A DNA stretch of 64,000 nucleotides, from the NCBI RefSeq assembly GCF_047601505.1, contig NZ_JASGJD010000001.1, forward strand, positions 2,046,001 through 2,110,000, given 5' to 3'. The DNA is from Cloacibacterium sp047601505. GTDB lineage: Bacteria; Bacteroidota; Bacteroidia; Flavobacteriales; Weeksellaceae. The notes under the pieces are model-generated. The model ran no database searches and had not been told where the DNA came from. It worked only from the letters and a program-made list of their open reading frames with translations. The translations under genes were made by a program, and so were the position numbers. This document shows positions 16,563 through 26,053 of this stretch, piece after piece. The stretch's first letter is position 1; each line of letters starts with the position of its first letter.

Positions 16563-18500
16563 TTAAGCTTTAAATTCAAATCCTGTTTCAGATGCTTTTT
16601 TGAAATAAGAAACAAAATCTTCCAATTTCATTACACCTAAATCTCCTTCTCCACGTCTTCTTACAGATATTGTGCCATCTTTTTCTTCATTTTCTCCTAC
16701 TACTAGCATAAATGGTAATTTTTTCAATTCTGCATCACGGATTTTTTTACCCGTTTTTTCGTTTCTGTCGTCAATTAATCCGCTAATATCGTGATTTTCT
16801 AATAATTGTGAAACTTTTTTTGCATAATCCACATATTTTTCAGAAATCGGCAAGATGATAAATTGTTCTGGACTTAACCAAAGTGGGAAATCTCCAGCTG
16901 TATTTTCAATCAGAATCGCAATGAAACGTTCCATAGAACCAAAAGGTGCTCTGTGAATCATCACTGGTCTGTGTTTTTCATTATCGTTACCTGTGTACCA
17001 AAGATCGAATCTTTCTGGTAAGTTGTAATCTACTTGTATGGTTCCTAATTGCCAACTTCTTCCTAAAGCATCTTTTACCATAAAATCTAATTTAGGGCCA
17101 TAGAAAGCTGCTTCTCCGTATTCAGTAATGGTTTTTAATCCTTTTTCTGTAGCTGCTGTTACAATAGCGTTTTCTGCTTTTTCCCAGTTTTCATCAGTTC
17201 CGATGTATTTTTCTCTATTTTCTGGGTCTCTTAATGAAATTTGAGCCGTAAAATCTGCAAATCCTAAAGAACCGAAAACATATAATACCAAATCAATAGT
17301 TTTTTTGAACTCGTCCATCAATTGATCTGGTGTACAGAAAAGGTGAGCGTCATCTTGAGTGAAACCTCGTACACGTGTTAAACCGTGTAATTCTCCAGAT
17401 TGTTCATATCTGTAAACGGTACCGAATTCTGCATATCTTTTTGGCAAATCTCTGTAGCTCCATTGCGATGTTTTGTAAATTTCGCAGTGGTGAGGGCAGT
17501 TCATTGGTTTTAATAGAAACTCTTCACCTTCGTTTGGCGTTTTTATCGGTTGAAAGCTATCAGCTCCGTATTTGTCCCAGTGACCAGAAGTTACATACAA
17601 TTCTTTAGCACCAATATGCGGAGACATTACGAATTCGTAACCTGCTTTTTTCTGAGCTTTAGAAAGAAATTCTTCTAATTTTCTTCTCAATTTTGTTCCA
17701 TTAGGTAACCAAAGTGGCAAACCAGCACCTACTTTTTCAGAAAAAGCGAAAATACCTAATTCTTTACCTAATTTTCTGTGGTCTCTTCTTTTAGCTTCTT
17801 CTAATCTTTCGAGATATTCTGTTAAATCTTTTTGTTTAGGGAAAGAAATACCATAAACTCTAGTTAACTGAGGATTTTTCTCGTTTCCTCTCCAATATGC
17901 GCCAGCTGCATTAAGAATTTTAACAGCTTTTACAATTCCTGTTGATGGGATATGCCCGCCTCTACAAAGGTCTGTAAAGTTGTCGTGAGTACAGAAGGTA
18001 ATTTCTCCATCTTGCAGATTTTCAATTAATTCTGTTTTGTAAGGATTGTCAGCATATTCATTTAGTGCGTCTGCTTTTGTTACCGGATAAAGTTTAAAAG
18101 TAGCATCTTTTCTAGCGTTTTCCAGCATTTTTTTCTCAATCTTTTCAAAATCTTTTTCAGAAAGAGAATCTTCACCGAAATCTACATCATAATAGAACCC
18201 ACTTTCGATGGCAGGACCAATGGTTAATTTAGCGTGAGGATAAAATTCTAAAATCGCTTGCGCTAAAAGGTGCGCCGAAGAGTGCCAAAAAGCTTTTTTT
18301 CCTAAATCATCATTCCATGTAAGAAGCGTAACCGTGGCATCTTGCGTTATTGGTGTGGTAACTTCTACTTGTTTACCGTCCACTAATGCAGAAATGGTGT
18401 TTCTAGCCAAACCTTCTGAGATTGACTTAGCTACTTCTAAAGGCGAAACTGCGCCTTCGAATTCACGGATGCTTCCATCTGGAAGAGTAATTTTAATCAT
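16563..18500 (-). CDS. thrS: Threonyl-tRNA synthetase
   Basis: The 645-residue class II synthetase has an N-terminal TGS domain (IKITLPDGSIREFEGAVSP), the editing domain with HSSAHLLA (His73, His77) and CRGGHIPSTG, motif 2 FGTVYRYEQSGELHGLTRVR, motif 3 HRAPFGSMERFIAIL and a C-terminal anticodon-binding domain. It leads the minus-strand thrS-infC unit, 83 bases upstream of the infC ATG. Confidence 0.97.
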   Translation of the reverse strand: MIKITLPDGSIREFEGAVSPLEVAKSISEGLARNTISALVDGKQVEVTTPITQDATVTLLTWNDDLGKKAFWHSSAHLLAQAILEFYPHAKLTIGPAIESGFYYDVDFGEDSLSEKDFEKIEKKMLENARKDATFKLYPVTKADALNEYADNPYKTELIENLQDGEITFCTHDNFTDLCRGGHIPSTGIVKAVKILNAAGAYWRGNEKNPQLTRVYGISFPKQKDLTEYLERLEEAKRRDHRKLGKELGIFAFSEKVGAGLPLWLPNGTKLRRKLEEFLSKAQKKAGYEFVMSPHIGAKELYVTSGHWDKYGADSFQPIKTPNEGEEFLLKPMNCPHHCEIYKTSQWSYRDLPKRYAEFGTVYRYEQSGELHGLTRVRGFTQDDAHLFCTPDQLMDEFKKTIDLVLYVFGSLGFADFTAQISLRDPENREKYIGTDENWEKAENAIVTAATEKGLKTITEYGEAAFYGPKLDFMVKDALGRSWQLGTIQVDYNLPERFDLWYTGNDNEKHRPVMIHRAPFGSMERFIAILIENTAGDFPLWLSPEQFIILPISEKYVDYAKKVSQLLENHDISGLIDDRNEKTGKKIRDAELKKLPFMLVVGENEEKDGTISVRRRGEGDLGVMKLEDFVSYFKKASETGFEFKA

Positions 18501-18630
18501 TATGCTTAAACTTTTTTTTGATTTGCAAAAATAGTAAACTTTTAGGAAAGAAACGTAATTTGTTTTGAAGTTGTTTCAATAGATTAAAAATGGTTTGATT
18601 TTAGAAATTCTCCGTTACAACTTCCAATTT

Positions 18631-20166
18631 TTATCCTTTCTTCACTTTTCCTTTAATAATTTCTACCACATCTACATTTTTTACTTTAGATTTTGCCCAG
18701 CCGCGTATATCTATGTAGAGTAGAGTACGTTTGTAATATTCGTTTTCTGAAAATGTATCGAGTTGATTTTCAAAGTTTTTGAATAATATTTGTTGCTCTG
18801 AAGAAAGTGCGCCATCAAGATTTTTGAAAAATTCTATAATTACTTGATGAATTTCATCCGAATATTTCATCTTCTGAACAAATTTCTGTGTTGCTTTTAC
18901 AAATTCATCATAATCTTCATCTATTCCAGATTCAAATTTTGCCATCAAAACCAAAATCCTAGTATGGAAGAGCAAATCTTCTTGCACATTTCCTTTAGAA
19001 TTGATGATTTTCATTGAATACGAAATACATTCCTGATATTTTTTAGAACCAAATAACAGCGCAGCCATTTTTAGATAAAGAATCAGATAATGGTGTTCGT
19101 CTATTTTGTCTTTAAATTTCTCCATTTTTAACTCTACTTCAGGGATTAATTTTGTGCCAGTAAAAAATTTGCCTTTCACAAAATGAATATTCATTAAAGT
19201 GTTGTAGTGTGTTAAAAAAATTAAAGATTGAAGATTGTCGTTTTGTATAAAATTTTCAGAATTTATTGTTTTCAAGAAATGATTAAACGTTTCCTCTAAT
19301 TTATCAATATGTCCGTACAAAAAAAGAACTTTCATTAGATAAGTACTTCCTTTGATGTACCAGACAGGATGGCTGATAATCATTTCGGGTTTTTGGTGGA
19401 AAAGTTCTACCCAATTATAAGCGTATTTTAATGTGTATTTATAATCTTGAAGCAATTGGTTTTTCCAAACGTGAGCTTTGTAATACCATAATTTTTCGGT
19501 GAAATTTAATTTTTCAAGCTTTATTTTTTTGATTTGTGGTTCAAAAATTTGCATTATTTTCTTTCGGTCTTCATCGTTTTTTACATATCCATGAGTAAGC
19601 ATTTCGCTGTACAATTTCAACGAAAGATTAGAAAGTTGAGTTGCATATTGATTTTGGATGTTTATTTCGGTAGATTCTTTAATTAATTCGTCTGCACGTC
19701 CGTCAATACTTCGGGTAATAAATTGAGATTCAATTACTTTTTCGAGTTCTATGATTTCTGATGCGATGGTTTTTTCGTCTAATTCTAAAGCAGATTGCTT
19801 AGATTTGTCCAAAATTTTCAAAGCTTGCTTATACAATCCTTTTTGATAAAGAATATTGGCAAAATCTAATTGTTCTCTCAATTGAATTCTATTGTTTTGA
19901 TGAATAGGATTCATCCTGAGACTTACCAAAATTTGCTTGTAAAGATGTGCTTTGAGGTTAGAAAGTTGTTGTTTTGTAGAAATTTTTTTCTGAATGATAA
20001 TTTCTTCCTGATATTCATTCATTTTATCTAATTCATTAAAAAGGAGCAGAAATTTTGCATCTACATTAATTCCGAGACGGTTTACATACAACTTAAATTG
20101 TCGTTTTTCTGATGTAGAAAGCGATTTTATAAGAACAAATAAAAAGTCTTTTTGTAATTCTGCCAT
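18631..20166 (-). CDS. Helical-repeat hypothetical protein (TPR-like)
   Basis: I do not recognise a named family. The 511-residue protein has no signal peptide and no transmembrane segment. It is rich in paired amphipathic helices such as ANILYQKGLYKQALKILDKSKQSA and AALLFGSKKYQECISYSMKII, typical of tetratricopeptide solenoids. The N-terminus FVLIKSLSTSEKRQFKLYVNRLG looks conserved and basic. It is probably a cytoplasmic scaffold. It is divergent from leuA and lies downstream-facing to thrS without an obvious operon partner. Confidence 0.7.
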   Translation of the reverse strand: MAELQKDFLFVLIKSLSTSEKRQFKLYVNRLGINVDAKFLLLFNELDKMNEYQEEIIIQKKISTKQQLSNLKAHLYKQILVSLRMNPIHQNNRIQLREQLDFANILYQKGLYKQALKILDKSKQSALELDEKTIASEIIELEKVIESQFITRSIDGRADELIKESTEINIQNQYATQLSNLSLKLYSEMLTHGYVKNDEDRKKIMQIFEPQIKKIKLEKLNFTEKLWYYKAHVWKNQLLQDYKYTLKYAYNWVELFHQKPEMIISHPVWYIKGSTYLMKVLFLYGHIDKLEETFNHFLKTINSENFIQNDNLQSLIFLTHYNTLMNIHFVKGKFFTGTKLIPEVELKMEKFKDKIDEHHYLILYLKMAALLFGSKKYQECISYSMKIINSKGNVQEDLLFHTRILVLMAKFESGIDEDYDEFVKATQKFVQKMKYSDEIHQVIIEFFKNLDGALSSEQQILFKNFENQLDTFSENEYYKRTLLYIDIRGWAKSKVKNVDVVEIIKGKVKKG

Positions 20167-20252
20167 TGTAAATTTTAATGATTTAAAAATTTGTAAATCA
20201 ATTATTTAATTGCTAAATTAAATGCTTGAGTATTGTAATTTTTAAGGTTTTG

Positions 20253-20286
20253 TTGTTACGAATAATCTAATCAAATCTTAGTTTTG
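20253..20286 (+). promoter_or_regulatory. Promoter of the leu operon
   Basis: TTG (20253-20255), 23 bases, TAGTTTTG (20279-20286) fit the Bacteroidota consensus. The predicted start near 20292 leaves only about 20 bases of leader before leuA, so there is no room for a leucine leader peptide or a T-box. Confidence 0.55.
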
Positions 20287-20312
20287 ACCAAAATTAGTTA
20301 AAAAAGTTGATT

Positions 20313-21473
20313 ATGAATCCCGAAAAGATTGAAATTTTTGATACAACATTGCGAGATGGGGAGCAAGTCCCGGGATGCAAATTAAATACCGAGCAAAAAT
20401 TAGTCATTGCCGAAAAGCTAGACGAATTGGGCGTAGATATTATTGAAGCTGGTTTCCCAATTTCTAGTCCGGGAGATTTTTATTCGGTTACCGAAATTTC
20501 TAAAATTGTAAGAAATGCAACGGTTTGTGGTTTAACCAGAGCCAACAAAAAAGATATAGAAACTGCCGCTGAAGCTCTAAAATTTGCTAAAAAACCAAGA
20601 ATCCATACAGGAATTGGTACTTCTGATAATCATATTAAATTCAAATTTAATTCTACCAGAGAAGCCGTTTTAGAAAGAGCAGTAGAAGCAGTGAAATATG
20701 CTAAAACTTTTGTAGAAGATGTAGAATTTTATGCAGAAGATGCTGGAAGAACAGACAATGAATTTTTAGCAAAAGTCTGCGAAGAAGTCATAAAAGCAGG
20801 CGCTACAGTTCTTAACATTCCTGATACCACAGGATATTGTTTGCCAGAGCAATACGGCGCAAAAATGAAATATTTACGAGAAAACGTAAAAGGTATTGAA
20901 AAAGCGGTGCTTTCTTGTCATTGTCATAATGATTTAGGTTTAGCAACCGCTAATTCTATTTCTGGGGTAATTAATGGAGCTCGCCAAATAGAATGTACAA
21001 TCAATGGTTTAGGAGAAAGAGCTGGAAACACAGCTTTAGAAGAAGTGGTAATGGTTTTGAAACAACACAAAGATTTAGATTTATATACAGACATTAATTC
21101 TAAAATGTTGAACGAAATGAGCCTTTTGGTTTCAGAATTAATGGGAATGCCTGTTCAACCGAACAAAGCAATTGTAGGTTCTAACGCATTTGCGCACAGT
21201 TCTGGTATCCACCAAGATGGAGTGATTAAAAACCGTGAAACTTACGAAATTATAGACCCCGCAGAAGTAGGCGTTAACGAATCTTCTATTGTTTTAACAG
21301 CAAGAAGCGGACGTTCTGCTTTAGCGTATCGATTTAAAAATATAGGTTTTGATGTTACTAAAAATGAATTGGATTATTTATACCAAGAATTTTTGAAAAT
21401 TGCTGATACAAAAAAAGAAGTCATCAACGAAGATTTACACATTATGATGGCTGCTTTTAGTCAGAAAATCTAA
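20313..21473 (+). CDS. leuA: 2-isopropylmalate synthase, short form
   Basis: The enzyme condenses 2-oxoisovalerate and acetyl-CoA as the first step of leucine synthesis. The catalytic barrel shows IFDTTLRDGEQVPGCKL, LSCHCHNDLGLATANS (metal ligands His-x-His) and NGLGERAGNTALEEVVM. The ATG at 20313 (MNPEK) is preferred over a TTG two codons earlier. At 386 residues it ends soon after the subdomain with ARSGRSALAYR and lacks the roughly 120-residue C-terminal LeuA allosteric domain of E. coli-type enzymes. Leucine feedback may therefore be weak or work differently. Confidence 0.92.
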   Translation: MNPEKIEIFDTTLRDGEQVPGCKLNTEQKLVIAEKLDELGVDIIEAGFPISSPGDFYSVTEISKIVRNATVCGLTRANKKDIETAAEALKFAKKPRIHTGIGTSDNHIKFKFNSTREAVLERAVEAVKYAKTFVEDVEFYAEDAGRTDNEFLAKVCEEVIKAGATVLNIPDTTGYCLPEQYGAKMKYLRENVKGIEKAVLSCHCHNDLGLATANSISGVINGARQIECTINGLGERAGNTALEEVVMVLKQHKDLDLYTDINSKMLNEMSLLVSELMGMPVQPNKAIVGSNAFAHSSGIHQDGVIKNRETYEIIDPAEVGVNESSIVLTARSGRSALAYRFKNIGFDVTKNELDYLYQEFLKIADTKKEVINEDLHIMMAAFSQKI

Positions 21474-21509
21474 TTTTTTTGAATTTTAACTATTGAATTT
21501 TAATTTAGA

Positions 21510-22886
21510 ATGAAAACATTATTTGATAAAGTTTGGGATGCTCACGTTGTAGATACTGTTCCAAACGGACCGCAAATTATTTATATCGACAAACATTTGA
21601 TTCACGAGGTTACAAGTCCGCAAGCTTTTGCAGAATTGGAATCTAGAAATCTAGAAATTTTTAGAACAAAACAAATTGTTGCAACAGCAGACCACAATGT
21701 GCCTACATTACAACAAGAATTGCCCATTCGTGACGAATTATCTAGAACGCAAGTTCAGCAATTAACCGAAAATTGTAAAAAAAATAATATTGAATTATAT
21801 GGTTTAGGGCATCAATATCAAGGGATTGTACACATTATTGCGCCAGAATTAGGCGTTACACAACCCGGAATGAGCATTGTTTGTGGAGATAGTCATACTT
21901 CTACGCACGGTGCTTTTGGTAGTATTGCTTTCGGTATTGGTACAAGTCAGGTTGCGCAGGTTTTTGCAAGCCAATGTTTGCTTTTGAACAAACCAAAATC
22001 AATGAGAGTTACCGTGAATGGAAAACTTAATCCAGAAGTTCAGCCAAAAGATGTAATTCTTTATATTATTTCTAAAACCGGAACAGATGCAGGAACAGGT
22101 TATTTCTGTGAATATGCTGGTGAAGTTTTCGAAAATATGTCAATGGAAGGTAGAATGACGGTATGCAATATGAGCATAGAAATGGGAGCTAGAGGTGGAA
22201 TGATTGCACCAGATGAAACCACTTTTAATTATGTAAAAGGAAGACAATTCGCACCAAGAGGGGAAGAATGGGAAGAGAAATTAGCCTATTGGAAAACTTT
22301 GAAAACCGATGAAGGTGCTATTTTTGATGCGGAATTTACTTTTGATGCAGCTGATATTCAACCGATGATTACTTACGGAACAAACCCGGGAATGGGAATT
22401 TCTGTAAACGATTCAGTTCCAACTCCACAAAACGAATCTGAGGAAAAAGCTTTGAAATATATGGGCTTGAATGCAGGGCAATCACCGTCTGAAATTAAAG
22501 TGAATTATGTTTTTATCGGAAGTTGTACCAATGCAAGAATTGAAGATTTTCGTTCTGCTGCAGATTATGTTAAAGGAAAGAAAAAAGCGGAAAATATTAC
22601 AGCTTGGTTGGTTCCTGGGTCGCAACAAGTTGCAAAACAGATTTACAAAGAAGGTTTGGATAAAATATTTAATGAAGCAGGTTTTCAAATTCGTCAACCG
22701 GGATGTTCGGCTTGTTTGGCGATGAATGACGATAAAATTCCAGAAGGTGAATATTGTGTTTCTACCTCAAACAGAAATTTTGAAGGAAGACAAGGGCAAG
22801 GTGCCAGAACCATTTTGGCAAGTCCGTTAACTGCTGCAAAAGTAGCTGTAGAAGGTAAAATAACGGGTTATCATCATTTGAATTAA
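21510..22886 (+). CDS. leuC: 3-isopropylmalate dehydratase large subunit
   Basis: The 458-residue aconitase-family protein carries the iron-sulfur cluster cysteines in IGSCTNARIEDF and in GCSACLAMN, and the substrate motif CGDSHTSTHGAFG. With LeuD it isomerises 2- to 3-isopropylmalate. The next gene, a methyltransferase, starts two bases after its stop codon. Confidence 0.97.
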   Translation: MKTLFDKVWDAHVVDTVPNGPQIIYIDKHLIHEVTSPQAFAELESRNLEIFRTKQIVATADHNVPTLQQELPIRDELSRTQVQQLTENCKKNNIELYGLGHQYQGIVHIIAPELGVTQPGMSIVCGDSHTSTHGAFGSIAFGIGTSQVAQVFASQCLLLNKPKSMRVTVNGKLNPEVQPKDVILYIISKTGTDAGTGYFCEYAGEVFENMSMEGRMTVCNMSIEMGARGGMIAPDETTFNYVKGRQFAPRGEEWEEKLAYWKTLKTDEGAIFDAEFTFDAADIQPMITYGTNPGMGISVNDSVPTPQNESEEKALKYMGLNAGQSPSEIKVNYVFIGSCTNARIEDFRSAADYVKGKKKAENITAWLVPGSQQVAKQIYKEGLDKIFNEAGFQIRQPGCSACLAMNDDKIPEGEYCVSTSNRNFEGRQGQGARTILASPLTAAKVAVEGKITGYHHLN

Positions 22887-22887
22887 A

Positions 22888-23571
22888 ATGATTGTAGAAG
22901 ATATTAAAAGACAATTTAACGCAGTTTCTGAAGTTTATGATAGACAAAGAAGAGAATTAATTCCTTGTTTTGATGAATTTTACAAAGTTTCTGTTGAGAT
23001 TTCTAAACAAGTTAAAAATCATAAGAAGATTTTAGATTTAGGAGCTGGAACGGGACTAATGAGTGCTTTTTTCTTTGAAACATATCCAGAAGCTGAGTTT
23101 ACGCTAGTAGATTTGTCAGAAGAAATGTTAAAAAAAGCCAAAGATAGATTTGTTAATTTCTCGAATTTCAATTATAAAGTAGAAGATTTTTCTGAGTTAA
23201 ATTTTGAAACAGAAACTTTTGATTTGATTATTTCTGGTTTAGCAATTCATCATTTGGATGATAGTTTAAAGAAAAAATTATTTCAAAAAGTTGAGAAATT
23301 TTTAAAAAAAGATGGATGGTTTATTAATGCAGACCAAGTTTTGGGGAAAAATCAAATTTCAGAAAAAATATACACAGAAACTTGGAAAAATAAAGTCTTA
23401 GAAAATAAAAATTTAACAAAAGAAGAAAAAGAATCTGCTTTTGAAAGAATTAAGTTAGATAAAATGTCGAGCTTAGAAAATCAACTTAAGTGGTTAGAAG
23501 AAACAGGATTGCAATCTCCTAATTGTTATTATCAATATTACAATTTTGTAGTGTTTGCAGCAAAAAAATAA
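22888..23571 (+). CDS. Class I SAM-dependent methyltransferase inserted in the leu operon
   Basis: The 227-residue protein has motif I KILDLGAGTGLMS, acidic post-I TLVDLSEEMLKKA, and FDLIISGLAIHHLDD at motif IV, typical of Rossmann-fold methyltransferases of the Methyltransf_25 type. Its substrate is not evident. It sits exactly between leuC (2-base gap) and leuD (12-base gap), so it must be co-transcribed. No role in leucine synthesis is known for this family, and it is probably a passenger. Confidence 0.85.
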   Translation: MIVEDIKRQFNAVSEVYDRQRRELIPCFDEFYKVSVEISKQVKNHKKILDLGAGTGLMSAFFFETYPEAEFTLVDLSEEMLKKAKDRFVNFSNFNYKVEDFSELNFETETFDLIISGLAIHHLDDSLKKKLFQKVEKFLKKDGWFINADQVLGKNQISEKIYTETWKNKVLENKNLTKEEKESAFERIKLDKMSSLENQLKWLEETGLQSPNCYYQYYNFVVFAAKK

Positions 23572-23583
23572 AAATAAAATAGG

Positions 23584-24183
23584 ATGGAAAAACTGATAAA
23601 ATTAGCAACTACAGCTGTACCATTGCCTGCGGAAAATATAGATACAGACCAAATAATCCCAGCAAGATTTCTAAAAAGCATCAACAAAGAAGGCTTTGGA
23701 GATAATCTTTTTAGAGATTGGAGATATAATGTTCATACGAATGAACCGAATCCAGATTTTGTATTGAATAATCCAAAATACAGTGGAGAAATCTTAGTTG
23801 CGGGTAATAATTTCGGATGTGGAAGTAGTAGAGAACACGCCGCTTGGTCTTTAACAGATTATGGTTTTAAAGTGGTAGTTTCGAGTTATTTTGCAGATAT
23901 TTTTAGAGGAAATGCGCTTAATAATGGTTTGCTTCCTGTAAAAGTTTCTGATGAATTTTTGAAAGATTTAATGGCTGCAATTACTGCAAATCCAGAAACT
24001 GAGGTGAGTGTAGATGTAGAAAATCAAAGCATAAGTTATAACGGGAAATCTGAAAATTTTGAATTAGATGCTAACAAAAAAATCTGTCTGATGAATGGTT
24101 ATGACGATATAGATTTCCTTATCAGTAAGAAAGCAGAAATAGAAAAATTTGAACAAAAAACACAAAAAGTATATGAGCAATAG
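23584..24183 (+). CDS. leuD: 3-isopropylmalate dehydratase small subunit
   Basis: The 199-residue swivel-domain partner of LeuC shows PLPAENIDTDQIIPARFLK, NNFGCGSSREHAAWSL and FRGNALNNGLLPV. Its C-terminus overlaps the leuB start by 11 bases, indicating translational coupling. Confidence 0.96.
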   Translation: MEKLIKLATTAVPLPAENIDTDQIIPARFLKSINKEGFGDNLFRDWRYNVHTNEPNPDFVLNNPKYSGEILVAGNNFGCGSSREHAAWSLTDYGFKVVVSSYFADIFRGNALNNGLLPVKVSDEFLKDLMAAITANPETEVSVDVENQSISYNGKSENFELDANKKICLMNGYDDIDFLISKKAEIEKFEQKTQKVYEQ

Positions 24184-25294
24184 TTATAAAATTGCGGTAC
24201 TTCCTGGTGACGGAATTGGTCCGGAAGTTACAGCAGAAAGTGTAAAAGTTTTGAATGTAATTGCACAAGCATTTCAGTATAAATTTGAATTTGAATATGC
24301 TAAAATGGGAGCTGAAGCTATTTTTGAAACAGGAAATCCTTTGCCAGAAGAAACCTTAACTGTTTGTAAAAATGCTGATGCTGTACTTTTTGGAGCAATT
24401 GGCGACCCTTATTTCGATAATAATCCTGATGCGAAAGTAAGACCAGAGCAAGGTTTGTTGAAATTGAGAAAAGAATTGGGACTTTTTGCTAATATTCGTC
24501 CGATTAAAACATATTCTTCTTTAATTAAAAAGAGTCCGCTAAAACAAGAAATTGTAGATGGAACAGATATTCAAATCTATAGAGAATTGATTAGTGGAAT
24601 TTACTTCGGAGAAAAATTTACAGACGAAAACGGAGAATATGCTTATGATATTTGTAAATACAACAAAGACGAAATTGTTCAGATTGCACATTTAGCTTTT
24701 CAAGATGCACAAAAAAGAAGAAAAAAAGTGACTTTGGTAGATAAAGCTAATGTTTTGGATACTTCTAGACTTTGGAGAAAAGTGGTGCAAGATATTGCCA
24801 AAAATTATCCAGATGTTACATTAGAATTTTTGTTTGTAGATAATGCTGCAATGCAAATGATTCTTAATCCTAAACAATTTGACGTAATTCTTACCGAAAA
24901 TATGTTTGGAGATATTATTTCTGATGAAGCTAGCGTAATTGGAGGTTCTATTGGTTTGCTTCCATCTGCTTCAATTGGCGATGATAATGCGCTTTTCGAG
25001 CCAATTCATGGTTCTTATCCTCAGGCAAAAGGAAAAGGCATTGCTAATCCTATTGCATCTATTTTGAGTGCTGCAATGTTGCTAGATTATTTAAAATTAG
25101 ACGCAGCTGCTAATAAATTGAGAGAAGCGGTAGAACACGCTTTAGATCACAGATACGTAACCGAGGATCTTAATAAAGAACAAAATTATTCTACTAGCGA
25201 AGTAGGAGATTTTATAGGAGATTTTATCAAGTTTTCGGGAGAGTCTTATTATAATTCTGAAAACGTAAAACTTGGTAAATCTACGATTGTCTAG
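24173..25294 (+). CDS. leuB: 3-isopropylmalate dehydrogenase
   Basis: The 373-residue enzyme oxidatively decarboxylates 3-isopropylmalate with NAD. It begins SNSYKIAVLPGDGIGPEVT, has the DKANVLDTSRLWR stretch, VDNAAMQMILNPKQFD and ENMFGDIISDEAS. The frame extends upstream to 24149, but MSNSYKIAVLPGDG at 24173 is the family start and overlaps leuD by 11 bases. It is the last gene of leuA-C-MT-D-B. Confidence 0.96.
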   Translation: MSNSYKIAVLPGDGIGPEVTAESVKVLNVIAQAFQYKFEFEYAKMGAEAIFETGNPLPEETLTVCKNADAVLFGAIGDPYFDNNPDAKVRPEQGLLKLRKELGLFANIRPIKTYSSLIKKSPLKQEIVDGTDIQIYRELISGIYFGEKFTDENGEYAYDICKYNKDEIVQIAHLAFQDAQKRRKKVTLVDKANVLDTSRLWRKVVQDIAKNYPDVTLEFLFVDNAAMQMILNPKQFDVILTENMFGDIISDEASVIGGSIGLLPSASIGDDNALFEPIHGSYPQAKGKGIANPIASILSAAMLLDYLKLDAAANKLREAVEHALDHRYVTEDLNKEQNYSTSEVGDFIGDFIKFSGESYYNSENVKLGKSTIV

Positions 25295-25380
25295 ATTAAA
25301 ATAGACATAGAATTATTGTTATTTGTACTACTTTAGAAGCGGAGAGTTTATTTCTTCGCTTTTGTTTTTTAATTCTAAAA

Positions 25381-25412
25381 AAAGAAAAAAAGACGCTTTT
25401 TTGAAGCGCCTT
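25381..25412 (-). terminator. Terminator after the DUF4230 gene
   Basis: AAGACGCTT (25390-25398) pairs with AAGCGCCTT (25404-25412), including one G-U pair. The A-rich plus strand to the left gives a long U tract on the minus-strand transcript. It may also slow leuB read-through. Confidence 0.65.
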
Positions 25413-25416
25413 TGTA

Positions 25417-26022
25417 TTATAATTTTGAGAAATCAAAACTGTTTGTTTCGTCTATAATGTCGTAATGAAGAGCTTTTGCCAGTACAAAAATTTCATTTAG
25501 ATTTTTCATCAGTTGTTTTCTTCCTTCGTTTCTTAGTTTGGGTTGGTCTATATTTTTTTCTGCATTTTTCTTAGCATTAGTCGTAATTCTTTTAAAATCT
25601 TCTTGAGAAAATCTGTTAAAAAAAGAATCGTCTAGCGAAGAAATTTCAGCATCTGAAAATATTTTGATTTCAGCATTTGGTAATTCTTTAATAATAAGTT
25701 TTTTGTTTGTAGAATCTACCTCTATTTTCATTTTGTGCAAATCATAAGAAACCTGTGCTTTTGCTTTGGTAAAGATTACAATTTCTTTTTCCGAAACGGG
25801 CAATGCGTCTAATCCTAATAATTTATTGGTAATTTTAGTTTTCTGCATGTTAGAGAAATCTTGCTCTAAAACCACCATTTTATTCATTTTAGAAATCTGA
25901 TTGGTTAAGATGTAATAATCTGTATTAGCATCGTCATTGCCAACGTTTCTGAAAAAATAAACGGTAAGCAATGTAATAATCACACCAAGAGAAAATCCGA
26001 TAATTTGTTTTATATAATTCAT
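25417..26022 (-). CDS. DUF4230 domain-containing membrane-anchored protein
   Basis: The 201-residue protein has one N-terminal transmembrane helix (IIGFSLGVIITLLTVYFF) followed by a periplasmic or extracytoplasmic domain. The order VVLEQDFSNMQKTKI, IVIFTKAKAQVSYDLHKM, LPNAEIKIFSDAEI and the helical tail FKRITTNAKKNAEK matches DUF4230. The function of this family is unknown. It is followed by its own terminator and lies 31 bases from a thioredoxin-like lipoprotein gene on the same strand. Confidence 0.8.
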   Translation of the reverse strand: MNYIKQIIGFSLGVIITLLTVYFFRNVGNDDANTDYYILTNQISKMNKMVVLEQDFSNMQKTKITNKLLGLDALPVSEKEIVIFTKAKAQVSYDLHKMKIEVDSTNKKLIIKELPNAEIKIFSDAEISSLDDSFFNRFSQEDFKRITTNAKKNAEKNIDQPKLRNEGRKQLMKNLNEIFVLAKALHYDIIDETNSFDFSKL

Positions 26023-26053
26023 AATTAAAATATATTATGAACCATGCCGGAAT

